A DNA stretch of 64,000 nt from Taiwanofungus camphoratus (Eukaryota; Basidiomycota; Agaricomycetes; Polyporales; Taiwanofungaceae): contig CP021229.1 of NCBI GenBank assembly GCA_003999685.1, positions 992,001 to 1,056,000 on the forward strand. Reading direction: 5' to 3'. The notes beneath the pieces were generated by a model. It did no database searches. It was not told the origin of the DNA and worked only from the letters and a program-made list of their open reading frames with translations. How positions within the stretch are numbered: position 1 is the stretch's first letter; each line of letters opens with the position of its first letter. The translations under genes and the position numbers were made by a program. Below are positions 50,486-61,177 of this stretch, piece after piece.

Positions 50486-53400
50486 TCACATACCGGGACG
50501 ACGTTGTTTTGAGCCTCGGCTGCTGGACGGCGCGCTTGACCGGCGCACATTCGTGGTATCCTGCATGCATTCCTGTTGAGATCCTACAGGGGCATGGATA
50601 GAGGCCGAAAGGCCGCGAGTCCCATCTGAGGACCCAGAAGCCCCAGGGGTGGTATGAGCGGGGGCGCGCGTCGCCTGGGGCTGTGATGGGGACAGGTCCT
50701 GTCTACTGGCATGTATGGACGAGGACAACCCGCGTGCGCTTTTTGCTGAGGGTGATGCCTGAGCTGCCGTCGCTCTGATGGAGGTAGGGGCAGGGGAACG
50801 ACTGCCGTCCGGTGACGCCGACATCTGCGATGACGTCGGATCTCTTCCTGGAGCATGCACAGACGCTCCAAGGCCCCGAGTTCCCTCCAAAGACACCAAC
50901 CCCTCCAACTTGGCTATCTTAGTGGCTGGATAACCGGGAAGATAGTAGTCTTGCGATACCACCGACCGCGTTGCATTCGACTCTCTGCCTTGTTCATGTA
51001 TGGAGCTGGACAGACCGGAGATCGATTTCAACGAGTCTGCGCCGATCATCTCTGGTAAAGAAGCTAAGGCATTAGAAGTCTCTCGAGCACTCGAATCGAT
51101 GTCAAAGTTCATCGCGACGCTAGCAGCTGAGGCAAAAACTCTACTATCATCCGTGGCGTCTGTATCCATTAGACATGTAGCGATGGCGCAAACGGGAACC
51201 AGGTGTGTGTCATCACCATCGCCATTCGAGACGTGAGTGATGTCATTGGTCGTCGTAGGATCGATGTCCTCAATCTGGGAGGACGTCGCAACACCAATGG
51301 TCTCGGAATCATGGATCACCTGGATAATGGTCAAGACGATGTGAAGCACTATCAGGGCCTAAAACTCTTACCTGAGACACGGCCTGGGTTTTGACGTTGG
51401 CAACATTGATGTCAACGGCGGTGTGCGCACAAGGGCTTGCGTCAACCAGATGGTTAGAGTAATCCGTGTCCATCTGCTTTATTAGCGAGTTGATCTCCGA
51501 GCCAGTTGTCGAGTTGATTTCCGAGCCATTAGCAGAGGTGGACGAACTCTCTTTTGCCCCGTTGGAAAAAACACTGCCAGTGGCAGCGATGGCGTTAGGA
51601 ACGCAGATAACACACTCGTCGTCATCGTCACTTTGTGAGGTATCAACGGTGTCGATGACTGGGGAGATGACAGTCACGTCTGAGTCTGACAAGTCGTCAA
51701 GGAGAACGGCATTGGTATGGAAAAGACTTGTCGATTGAGAGGCGTCAGAAGAGATGACATCTACGACCTCCCCTAGCTTAGGCGAATCAGGGAGCGCAAT
51801 ATCGGCAGGGTTGGTGTCGAGGAAGAGGTGAGTGGCTGAAGTGTCCGTGTCGGCCACAGCTCTAATGAGAGTACTAGTGCCACTGACTATGTCGCCGTTC
51901 CGCATGTCCACGCTCACCAAGCTCAGACCAAAACCAGTGGTCACAAAGGGGATTTGCTCGTTTATGATAATTCCAGAGTCCGTGGGTGTAGTGATGGCGT
52001 CGAGAACAGTTCGTATCGGGTCCTCGGCTAGCGGAACCATGGTACTGATACATGTAGGGTCCGTATCGAGCATCTTCCGGATGGAATCAAGAGAGTTGGA
52101 AGCCTCGCTGTCGCTCAAGTCGATGTCGAATTTCGTTGTGAAACTAGTGGATGAGGTGAGAACACTGTCGACATCCTCTACGTTTGCATTCGCGATAGTG
52201 ACGGCGTCGGCGGGAATTAGGTGCGCGTTATCAAGATCACCATTTGAGGCGTTGGCAGTGACTGACTCAGAGTCAACGTTTATCGAGGAATCCATGTCCT
52301 TGATCTCGGAGGCTGGCACAATACCAATCGTACTGGAGTCATCGGTCACCTGGGTCACAGTCAATACGTCGCGAGGGCAGCAACAGTGGCCGAGTCTTAC
52401 CTCAGACACGGCCAGGAATTCAATATTGACAACGCTGATGTTAACGGCGGCATGGGCACACAACGGGTTCGCGTTGACCGTATCTCGATTGAGGCCATTA
52501 GTGCTGCCAGAATCCACCTGCATCATTGGCGAATTGATATCCGAGCTGGCGGCCGAAGCCGCAACAAGCATGTCTGTGACGATGTCCGCATCCGTAGTAG
52601 ACGCAGACGAGGTGTCAGAAATAGTGATAAGGTGTGCATCCACGTTACCGCCTTTCGAAGCTTCTATGATGTCGACAGATGTCAGGGGAGCGATAACCGT
52701 GGCAGAGCCCAACAAGTGGGCAGTGATGACGAGCTCGGTATGCAATGGAATGACAGTTAGCTCAAAGGGGTCAGAAATGTCACCTGAGACTTCCTTTAGT
52801 TGTGGTGAATCAGGGAGCGCGAGGTCAACGGGGTTGACGGTGAGGGAAATGTGAGCAGGCGAAGGGTCCGTGTCGGCGACACCACCAACTACAGTGCTAG
52901 CACTATGGGCTACTTCGCATGCGTCCATGCCGACTGAACTGTGTTCCAAACCAGTAGTCAAAGTGGAAGCGTGCTCGTATACGATGGTTCCAGAGCCTGT
53001 AAGAGATGTAGCGATGATATCGACGACAGAGACGGGGTGCGCATCAAGGTGGTCACCGACAGAGACGTCTACATTCATGTTGGCAGTCGCAGTGATGTCG
53101 GCAGCTTCCGCATCAGAGTTCAGTTTAGCAGTGTCACGATCATTAGGAATCAGAATGAGAGTTGAAGTGTCGGAGGCAATCACAGGGGTCAAGGCCTCAT
53201 TCATCCCAGGCAAACCCAGGGGTTTGACATCTATACCATCGCCATGGATGTCGCCACAAAAGTTCACGGTGTGATTGTCCGTCGGGGCAAGGCGGAGGGT
53301 GTCACCAACACCAAAGAGCTCAGCAAGATCGTTGCCCGCGCTCACCGAAGAGCGAGAGGCAACAGTCCCAAAGTGCCATTGCTTAAGTTACCAGCTCAGG

Positions 53401-53977
53401 TCGGGAACTATCTCGAAAGAACGCATGACTCACGTTGGTTTCCTCAGCACCCGATTCAAAGTCTTGCCCGTTGAAACAATTACGGAGAATCACCAGGAGC
53501 AATGTGACAGCCGCAGGTACGATGGCGAGAAAGATAATGAGGCTAATCATGAGCGACATCGCGTCCACATTCGCAGGACCAGCATGCGAAGTGGGGCCGA
53601 TGAGCATAAGGGCAGCCAGTGGACTGGCGGTGACCCGAGCTGATGTTGATGTCGATGGAGTGATGGTGGTGGCAGGGGAAGAAGTCGGAACTTCGGTAAG
53701 GACATCCATGGTGATGGGTGTCGGCGTGGGTATGACATTGGAGAAGATATCCCAAGCGACAGGGTCTGGGCTGGGGGTATAACTCGGGCTTGATGAAGCT
53801 GATGAGGGTGCAGCAGCAAGACAAAGAAAATGCCACCCACCGAAGTATGACACTGACGGAGTTGAAGACATAGTTCAAGGTGAGCACGCCCAGACTACAG
53901 ATAGTGTCAGGTGGGATGTTACAGAGGATGCCATAGAGAGCGACGGCGACAGAGAAGAGGTATCGCAGGAGGACCAT
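50486..53977 (-). CDS. Large uncharacterised membrane protein with acidic Ser/Thr/Asp-rich repeats
   Basis: Function not recognised. The gene reads from Met 53977 with a hydrophobic N-terminus (about residues 1-45, signal peptide or membrane segments), a Ser/Thr/Pro-rich outer stretch, a strong membrane helix at about 53515-53580 (L-M-I-S-L-I-I-F-L-A-I-V followed by A-V-T-L-L-L-V-I-L-R), then a very long Asp/Ser/Thr/Val-rich region. That region contains a 1.03-kb unit repeated in tandem, offset between about 52880-52190 and 51855-51160, each with its own short intron before a V-T-D-D or V-I-H-D start. The last 200 residues hold four G-L-[SG]-[SA]-S-[IV]-H repeats and end near 50486. Introns also occur near 53825-53855 and 53350-53430; exact joins in the N-terminal third are tentative. 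Confidence 0.68.
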
Positions 53978-54731
53978 GGTGGGAAGCTGATGGGGAGTGG
54001 GGGAAAGATGTATGTGGAGGGAATGTTGATTTTTCTTGCCCTTTATGTAGTCTGCGGCGGGGCTGTCACGCTGTCAAACTTGAACCATGTTCTGAATCGA
54101 CGCGACTCAATTATGTAATAAAAACATACCTGATATGGAAGGAGGCTTGCCGGAGGAGGTAAGAGCATTTCCACATCGGGAAGGTGAAGTTGAACGAGCT
54201 ATGTCATTGCTCGGCCTGTGACATACCTCGTCCAAGTTCAACTACCTCCCCCCAAACCCTCAGCTAGATACAGAGAAATTTGTTTCGTCTGCACAAGAGT
54301 AATCTGATGTGCGGTCAGCTGAAGAGTGAAACATCTCCATAAATCGGTGAGCTCGACGGCAAGGAGGCAGACCGCTACAAGGTATTTGTGTGTGAAATAC
54401 ATATCATTGATATGATCAAGAACGGGGCATCGCTCATGCCAATGCACTGGTGAACAAACACGGATCCGCCCACCTTATTATGCTAGCTCTTTCCTACTTA
54501 GCTCGACAAGGTCGCACTGCTAACAGATATTTTCAAGTGTGTCGACCGAAGTCTCCTACAGCTGCAAACAGCACAATCAGCGTACCATTGTACCAGGTAG
54601 TGGTGTCACGAAGAGACTGTGGTCGATAAATCTTGGGAAAGCAGAGCAACGACAACTCACAGTATGCGTTCATTGCTCTGTGAATCCGCACGTTACACGC
54701 GCACAGCCTAGACACGCCCATGTTACCTCGC
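53978..54731. other. Upstream region of the large membrane-protein gene and unassigned DNA
   Basis: It contains the promoter of the gene at 50486-53977. No gene or repeat was recognised in the remainder. Confidence 0.5.
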
Positions 54732-55022
54732 TCAGACAATCGCCGACCCTGCGCACGCATCGCAGCTGGCTCCGCCCTTGAAACCCTGGGTACGGGGAGA
54801 AAGACCCCAAAAGTAGCTGATACGCACTCCGTCTGGGTGCTCCATTAATATCGGTGCTAAGACCGCAGGTACACTCATAAAGTTGCGAATTTGTTCGGAA
54901 CCTGCGGAACGCCTCTCAGACCACCAGCCCGTTCTCCCGTAGTCCTCAACAAGCTGAAGCACGGGGTCCACTTCAGGCACTTCCCATTGGCTAGAAGCCA
55001 GTCTCCCCAGGCAGAAGTCCAC
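54732..55022 (-). pseudogene. Possible gene remnant, family not recognised
   Basis: This 96-codon frame has protein-like composition, with W-W-S-E-R-R and F-M-S-V-P and M-E-H-P-D-G stretches, but no intron-joined neighbours were found. A second protein-like minus-strand frame lies at 55507-55734. They could be parts of one decayed gene or chance frames. No function assigned. Confidence 0.3.
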
Positions 55023-55401
55023 CTGAAGAAGTTGGCTTGTGGTTTATCATTCTCAACGGAGATTGATATAGCAACGGGAAGATACTAAAGAGCTTGAACA
55101 TGTCTAGGTCCCAAGAGTAACTCGCTAACAGAGCGTTTGATTCGATGTGGTCAAAACATCATACTTAGCATGTTACGAGCGAAATGATGCTATCACGTGC
55201 CGTCTACCGAGTTAGGCGGGTATTGCATCCACTTGTTCGTATTTCAAAGGCTAAGATCAAGATGGACTTTATACATTGGGAAATATTGCACGATCCAAAA
55301 TAAGAATGTGGACTACCATAGTCAGGGAGGGAACAATTATTATTGCAGGACTAGTACGAATAGAAACATATGGAACCTGAAGAAAGAAAATGCAAGACGA
55401 G

Positions 55402-55527
55402 CATCAGGAAAAATCAGGGTAGCTCCTGATGCTACGGCAACTACAACCAAATCTGTAGCACTATATAGTGCTATAGATTGGGGATGTAGCAAATCCAGCT
55501 ACATAGTTACCTGCATTTTTCCTGATG
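55402..55527. mobile_element. 126-bp foldback MITE
   Basis: The ends are perfect 13-bp inverted repeats CATCAGGAAAAAT / ATTTTTCCTGATG. The middle is itself a near-perfect palindrome around TAGCACTATATAGTGCTA, so the single strand would fold into a long hairpin. No coding capacity. No clear target duplication was seen, so the superfamily is open. Confidence 0.72.
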
Positions 55528-55767
55528 AGGTCTGAGGTTCCTTGTCAGAGAAGAATTGCTGTTGACCAAGCGTAAAGGATGAGAAGGCATTTGAAAGTAG
55601 GTGTGATTGTCGTGAAAAAGGGACATTGGTCCAGCCTCAGCTTCCCGTAGAGCAAGCCAAAGACCATATCCTACGTCGATGTGAACCTGCGGTCCTCTAA
55701 CAGGAGCTAGCATGTCGAGAAATTCACCGAGCATGTTCCCGTAGAGATCAGTTGGTACTCGCTAGCT

Positions 55768-56820
55768 GTGTGCGTAAGCACTGTACGCGAGGGGTGCCAC
55801 TCCGATATGAACGATGCGGACGTCATCGAGCTAAAATTCTTCATCCTCAGGCCGAAGATCCCTGAGGTCATGAACCTCGGCCAAAGGGCCATTCAACGGA
55901 ACCCGAATCAGCCAGATGCTTACTATGCATTAAGCCTTGCCGCGACGAAGGGGTACGGGGTACAGTGCATCAAGGAGCTGAAGTCCATCGCCTTCGTGCG
56001 CAACCACATACTATAGCGTGTCGCAGGGCACACAGACCAAATGAGTATCCAGATGCTATACGACGCCAGAATTAGCGACAATGGATATGTGGAGTGAGTC
56101 GCGTTCGTGACACCCGCAGACGCAGACGCCAAGGCGTTCATACGGAAGTGCTGCCTGACAACCGACATATGCAGGAGATTGTGAATTGGTCCAACATCCT
56201 AACGCGTACGATTGGCGGGCCGGAGATGGACATCGGCATGATAACCCTAACTAGACGTCAGTACAATCCAACCCCCTTCCCCCAACAATACGGCCCTTAC
56301 AAGCCAGTGCCTCACATAGTTTGCCTTCAAGAAGTTCGAAACTGATCAGTCCAGCAATCTGTTAAAATTCGCGCAGGAACACGCAGATGCGTCTGACGCG
56401 GCAGTTGGTCGTTGAGCATCGAGCACCGGCCTACGGCAATACAAGACTGGGGCAACATGATAGCTCGCGTAGACTCCCTTCATCCACTCTTCTTGTTCCG
56501 TTGTAGACCCGTTAAGCAGGCGGAGGACGCTACCTGGTTAAAGGGACTTCAAGTAGATGATGGTCCCGTAAGGGGTCCACATTGGGCTAAGAATTCGTCG
56601 TACAGCGCAAATGCCGTTTCCGAGTATCGGCGTCCATAGTGTGGGAATCCAAGCGGCGTCCTCAGGAGATGCACTGAGTGTGGGCGGGTCAGGTACGTGT
56701 GATCACGGGCTAATTACAGAGGTTGAGATTTGAGCAACTCCTACAGATACTGTGATCCATATTGTCAGAAATGGCACTGGAGTGAACACAAACAGACCTG
56801 CAAATTTACTTCCGAGTAGA
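55768..56820 (+). pseudogene. Decayed MYND zinc-finger gene
   Basis: The region keeps the outline of a basidiomycete MYND-finger protein. An N-terminal segment has V-M-N-L-G-Q-R-A-I and R-N-P-N-Q-P-D-A-Y-Y-A-L-S (about 55860-55930), a middle segment has P-P/L-D-N-R-H-M-Q-like sequence near 56150, and the end has a MYND finger: C-G-N-P-S-G-V-L-R-R-C-T-E-C-G at about 56635-56690, then, after an intron with a CTAAT branch and CAG acceptor near 56740, Y-C-D-P-Y-C-Q-K-W-H-W-S-E-H-K before a stop at 56820. In-frame stops near 56016, 56094 and 56632 and frame changes in between interrupt it, so it is probably dead. MYND fingers bind proline-rich partners; such genes are numerous and fast-changing in mushrooms. 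Confidence 0.7.
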
Positions 56821-57096
56821 AAAGGGTACGTACTATAATACTTCCGTGGGTCATTCAACATCGCTTCTACGTGCCGCTAGCGTCGCCTCATATGCTGGCC
56901 TATAATATAAATAGGGAGCCTCGGATAGGAGCCACAGTCTTCCTTTCTTATACAGTGCTTCCGCATAGTTTAAACAGTCTCAAACCTCTTTTGATTCTCA
57001 TAATCACTAAATTCACAGTACAGTCAATCCTAGTATACAGGAAGATCACTTTAGTACGAACACAAACTGTCGGTACAGTAGCAGGAAAATCATAAA

Positions 57097-57956
57097 TTAC
57101 ACTCTCCGTCGCTTTGTCTTGCTAGCATCCAGGGCACCTGCCTTCCGTTCTTCCACTCTCTGGAGGAATTCCACCTTTCCAAGGTAACCACCGCCGCGTC
57201 GGTTAGCTTCCAGCTCATCCTTCAGTTCTGACTTGTCTTCGTTTTCAACGTGAGTACGCCAGTCCATAGCGGATTTATCCAAAGTTGTCAGCTTCTTCGC
57301 TTTCTGTGTTTTCGGCAGGGGAGCCAAAGGCGTTTTGGGTTTTCTTGGCCCGGGACGCTTTGGAGTGGGCTTGACGAAACTGGATGAGGCAGTGGACGAT
57401 GTCTGACCTTGAGGATTGTCTGATACTGTCGCACGCTCCTCTAGCGGATGCCACCGAGGCCATTTCTTCGCTTCCTCTGAATCTTCAGGAACCTGCTTGA
57501 TTTCTCTGCGTTTATCACACTCGACCTGGTCAATTACAAAACTCATAAAACCAGCCCTCTGTGCTTACACCACGTCCTCTCCGGCATAACGAAAGCACCT
57601 CTCAATCTTGACCATCTTCCCCGATAACTTTGAGTTGGAGGAATCGGCGAGTCGGGGAGCACTTAAAGAAGCTTGGAACTCGGCCCACATTGTATCACGC
57701 TTTCTAAAGGCTTCATGAGATGGAAGACCCGCTTTACGGGAGGAAAGTCGTACCTCCTCTCTTCATCCTTGTCTTCGTCAGTTAACTGAGGCGGGCTTGT
57801 TCGAGCACGTTTCGGATCAGGTTCTTCATCGGATGATTGCGAGTCTGTGATGATTTAATACAATGGAGAGTCAGCACATACGAGGGTATCCTTACCGATG
57901 GCCTCGTCTGGAATATAGTCAGGGTCAGCTTCAGAACCGGAGTCGTGTTCGTGCAT
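57097..57956 (-). CDS. SWC5: SWR1-complex subunit SWC5 (BCNT-domain protein)
   Basis: SWC5 is a subunit of the SWR1 remodeller, which places histone H2A.Z in nucleosomes; it acts in the nucleus. Start at 57956 (M-H-E-H-D-S-G-S-E-A-D) begins an acidic N-terminus, as in family members. Exon 1 is 57896-57956; three short introns follow, with donors GTAAGG, GTACGA and GTAAGC. The middle has K-I-E-R-C-F-R-Y-A-G-E-D-V-V. The C-terminal 80 residues are the BCNT domain: L-T-T-L-D-K-S-A-M-D-W, then E-L-E-A-N-R-R-G-G-G-Y-L-G-K, then F-L-Q-R-V-E-E-R-K. It ends in a basic K-T-K-R-R-R-V tail, a possible nuclear localisation signal. The domain is complete. Confidence 0.93.
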
Positions 57957-58052
57957 TGGGTCCGGGTAGCACCGTGACTGACGCTGATCCAAGGAAGAGG
58001 AAAGGAAAGACAATGATGCTAAATTTATGAATTAATAAGAACTAATTACTAA

Positions 58053-58136
58053 TCCCTGGTAGTATATCGGTTAGTACACGCGCCTGTCACTTTGCATCGG
58101 TCGCGCGAAAGCGGGGTTCGACTCCCCGCCAGGGAG
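58053..58136 (+). tRNA. tRNA-Asp(GTC) with a 12-nt intron
   Basis: The acceptor arms TCCCTGG and CCAGGGA pair, with G as discriminator. The anticodon stem CGCGC/GCGCG flanks CTGTCAC, so the anticodon is GTC (Asp). The T arm is CGGGG-TTCGACT-CCCCG. A 12-base intron (about 58091-58102) lies next to position 37, the normal place for eukaryotic tRNA introns. The A and B box regions are in place. Confidence 0.96.
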
Positions 58137-58799
58137 TATGATGCAGCATGGTGTTGCTATTTTGCCTCGTCAAATATTGTGTTCGCGCTGTGCTTCGTAT
58201 GTTTTACTACACCGCGGGAAGTGGAAATTGTAGTTGGTCAGTCTATATTTATATAAGCTAGGCTGATGTGAATTCAGTGTCACAACTTGAAATTTGAACA
58301 ACTCCGGTCTACTTTTGCAATAGCTACTGATCAGTGAGCGTATTCTACCGGTTCGACGTGCACATCCATCCAGATTGGACTTGACTATACATCATTATTG
58401 TACAAAGCGATTTTAACAGGAAGAAGCGGAAAGCTCCGAGTAGAACATATTTACATGCAGAACAAGGCGTGCGCAGGGGGAAGTGTGAACGGAATACCCG
58501 GGGAGGCTGGGGATAGAAGGCGGGGGTGGCGAAAGGGACAGACAACACGAGGGCGATGACACACGAGGACAAGTGGCACAGGACGTAGGAAAACAATAAA
58601 CATCAATGCGGGGGTATGCAATAGATGTGTGTGGATTTTCTGTCCGAGTAACAATGCGAGCGTATGCAGGCGGGCAGTAAGACAGGATAGGGATGAGTAG
58701 ATGATGGGGACAAGATGCGAAGGAACGGTATGGCGAAGAGTGCTGAATCGTGAGGCGTGAGTAGCATAACCAAGCACGCGAGTCTTTCCAACTCCACGT
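58137..58799. other. Intergenic region after tRNA-Asp
   Basis: No gene recognised. It includes the 3' end region of the cyclin gene on the minus strand. Confidence 0.6.
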
Positions 58800-60867
58800 T
58801 CATGATCTTTTGGCGTAATACCTCCCGCCTGTTAATGCCGCCTCCGCAGCTAGTGCCTCCGCCTCCGCCAATGCCTCCGCCTCCGCCAGTGCCTGTTCTT
58901 CCCTCGCACGCTCTTCCAGGATGAGAGCCTTCAGAGCTGGTAAAACATCCGGTAGCGACACCTGCGTGCCTTCACTCCACCGCTCCAGCGCCCAATTACG
59001 CACAAACAAACTCGCCTGGGATAAAACAAACAGTCAACAAAACTCATCAGGGAAAGTAGCGATGACTAACCTTCATGTACTTCTTAGACGCATACTTCCG
59101 ATAGAATGACTCGTGCCGGACAGGCTTTAGGATATAGTTGAGCATCAAGTTTGCTGTGGGAATGAGTGCACTCTCTGGGTAAGACGAGTAGTGAGCCAGA
59201 TTTGGTGTCTGCAGCTGCCAGTTAGCATCCGGTGCGGTCACGATGGGAGTACAGACACAGCATACGCACCCAATCTGGGAAACCAAGAACAATCCGCGCA
59301 AGCCAGATGGCTGCTGCGGCCAGGAGCGAAGGTGGTGCGGCGATGAGGCGCCACTCGAGACATTGAATCTCGAGGAAGTACTTCGCAATTGTGCGCACGT
59401 GAACGTTGTAGTCGTCCGCCTTGCTCACGCGGCGCAGGAAGTGGATCGGGTTCGGATAGCTCAAGTTCCAGTCGATCGTCTTGAGCACGTAACGCTCCGC
59501 TTGCAAGATCTCCGCCTCATTATACGACGAGTCCGCGCAGAACAGAAAGTTGCTTGCGCTCGGAGCGACGATCTCCTCCACTTTCGCCGCAATGAACATG
59601 CACGTGATACCTACCAGCTGCAGCTTCGCCAGCGAGACGACGCGCGCTGACAAGAACCGGTCGATTATGTTGATGCACAGAAACAGCGTCTCGGGGAGCA
59701 GCCTGAACCGCGTGTGTACCTGGATCAGCCAGTCTGTTAGGATCCCTCGCATCTTCCATGCAAGGTCTCTCTGTTTTTCCATGTAGTGTGGATTAGGCAT
59801 TGTCGTTTGCTGTGCGTGATATGAGCTCGATTGATCGGCAAGAACGACACTCGAACACTCACCTCGACCTCCTTGAGATACTCAAAGATTTCCACCACGT
59901 ACTCGCTCACCATCAACGGATCGTCTGCATCCTCCGCATCCAGGTCGGTCCACTGGTTCCTGAACGGGTCTACTTCTTGCTCCTCCTTCAGCCTCACCGC
60001 GTTCTCCACCTCTGCCGCCTCGTCCTCGGGGGCATCAGACGACGTCCTCCGCTTCTTACATATACGACTGGCCTCCTCGTCCTCTTCTTCCCTTTTCGGC
60101 TGTCGCGCAGACGAACGTCGATGCGATCCCGGCTGTGCGTGCGCGGAGGACTGGCCAGACACCGACGCTGCTGACGCTCGTGCTGCGACGAACCTCCGAG
60201 GCGCGACTACCTGCACGACAGGCTCTGGATCGACTGCCATCGCGTCATCGTCCGGTTGGGGCTCTTCCTTCACCTGCTGCAGCTGCTGTCGCTGTTGCTG
60301 CAGGTGTTCCGCGGCCGCAGACGCTCGTGTCCGCCGCACTGCTACATTTGTCGCCGTTGTGGTCGCATCAACGACTGTGCGTAGGGGTCGGCGCACCGTG
60401 GATGTGGCCGTGGTTGCAGCAGCCGCCTTTTTGAGCACGACCCCGTCGAACTTCTCTTTGAGCTCCTTTACCCGCTCCTTGCCCTTGAGCGCCGACGGAC
60501 CAGGTCCTGTATTCACGGGCTTTGCTGCTCTATTTTCTGGTGGTTTTGGTACTTCACCGAGAGCCTCACGTTTGCGTTTGCCCTGAGCTGCAGGGTCTAC
60601 TTTCGAAGCGGCCACGGCAACTGTCTTTGCCCTTGTTGCAGCTGTGGAGGCGGTAGCACGGGCAAGTCCTGTTGGCTTCACATTTTCTGGTGCAGCGGTA
60701 GTGGGGGGTTTCGCGCGCGTTGCAGGACGCCCTGCACGGGCAGTTGCGTTCTCCTTGTCTCGGAGTACAGTGGTGCGGGTCGCGCGGGTCACCCGCCTTG
60801 TCTGGAATAAGAGTAAGCGAGATACGTACGATAGATAGAATGAGCTTACAGGGATGTTTGAATTCAT
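58800..60867 (-). CDS. B-type mitotic cyclin
   Basis: Cyclin B activates CDK1 for entry into mitosis. Start at 60867 gives M-N-S-N-I-P, then an intron, then a basic region with the KEN destruction motif (R-D-K-E-N, about residue 20); a strict R-x-x-L box is not obvious beside it. The N-terminal 300 residues are Ala/Thr/Arg-rich and disordered, with basic K-K-R-R and acidic clusters. The cyclin box follows: T-M-P-N-P-H-Y-M-E-K-Q, M-R-G-I-L-T-D-W-L-I-Q-V-H, L-F-L-C-I-N-I-I-D-R-F-L-S. The second cyclin fold contains L-N-Y-I-L-K-P and Y-R-K-Y-A-S-K-K-Y-M-K. Introns with GT..AG lie near 59815-59860, 59225-59270 and 59010-59070. The C-terminus has E-A-E-A-L-A repeats and ends at 58800. Confidence 0.94.
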
Positions 60868-61177
60868 ACCAGGAATGTACACTAGTTTCTAGACCACAGC
60901 TTGAGCGAGATGAGTTGCAGAAGGAAGAGTATATACCGCACGTTTTGTTCAACGCAGCCACAAATAGCGGTAAATAACACGCGTCCACCCCCGCGTCCAT
61001 CACGTGACACTCTATCCTACCGTGGCTTCCGGCGGGAATTCGCCCAGGTTACTGTATTGAGTACTCAGTGTGCTAATACTGCCTTCTGTGGGTGAACAAG
61101 TCCTAGAGCTTTTGTTTTCTGCACTGCCTCTAGGACACTGCAGGTGGACGAGGAGTAGCTATTGAAGGTTGACGCGG
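60868..61177. promoter_or_regulatory. Divergent promoter region of the cyclin and ISM1
   Basis: The 310-bp spacer separates two genes read away from each other, so both promoters must lie here. A CACGTGAC sequence, which contains an E-box CACGTG, is at about 61000-61010. Confidence 0.5.

Noticed and set aside
50855-53274. Several long plus-strand frames over the membrane-protein gene
   Set aside because: They are shadows of a low-complexity minus-strand coding region and lack introns or domains of their own.
59800-60586. Long plus-strand Ser/Ala/Arg-rich frames opposite the cyclin
   Set aside because: They are antisense shadows of the disordered cyclin N-terminus.
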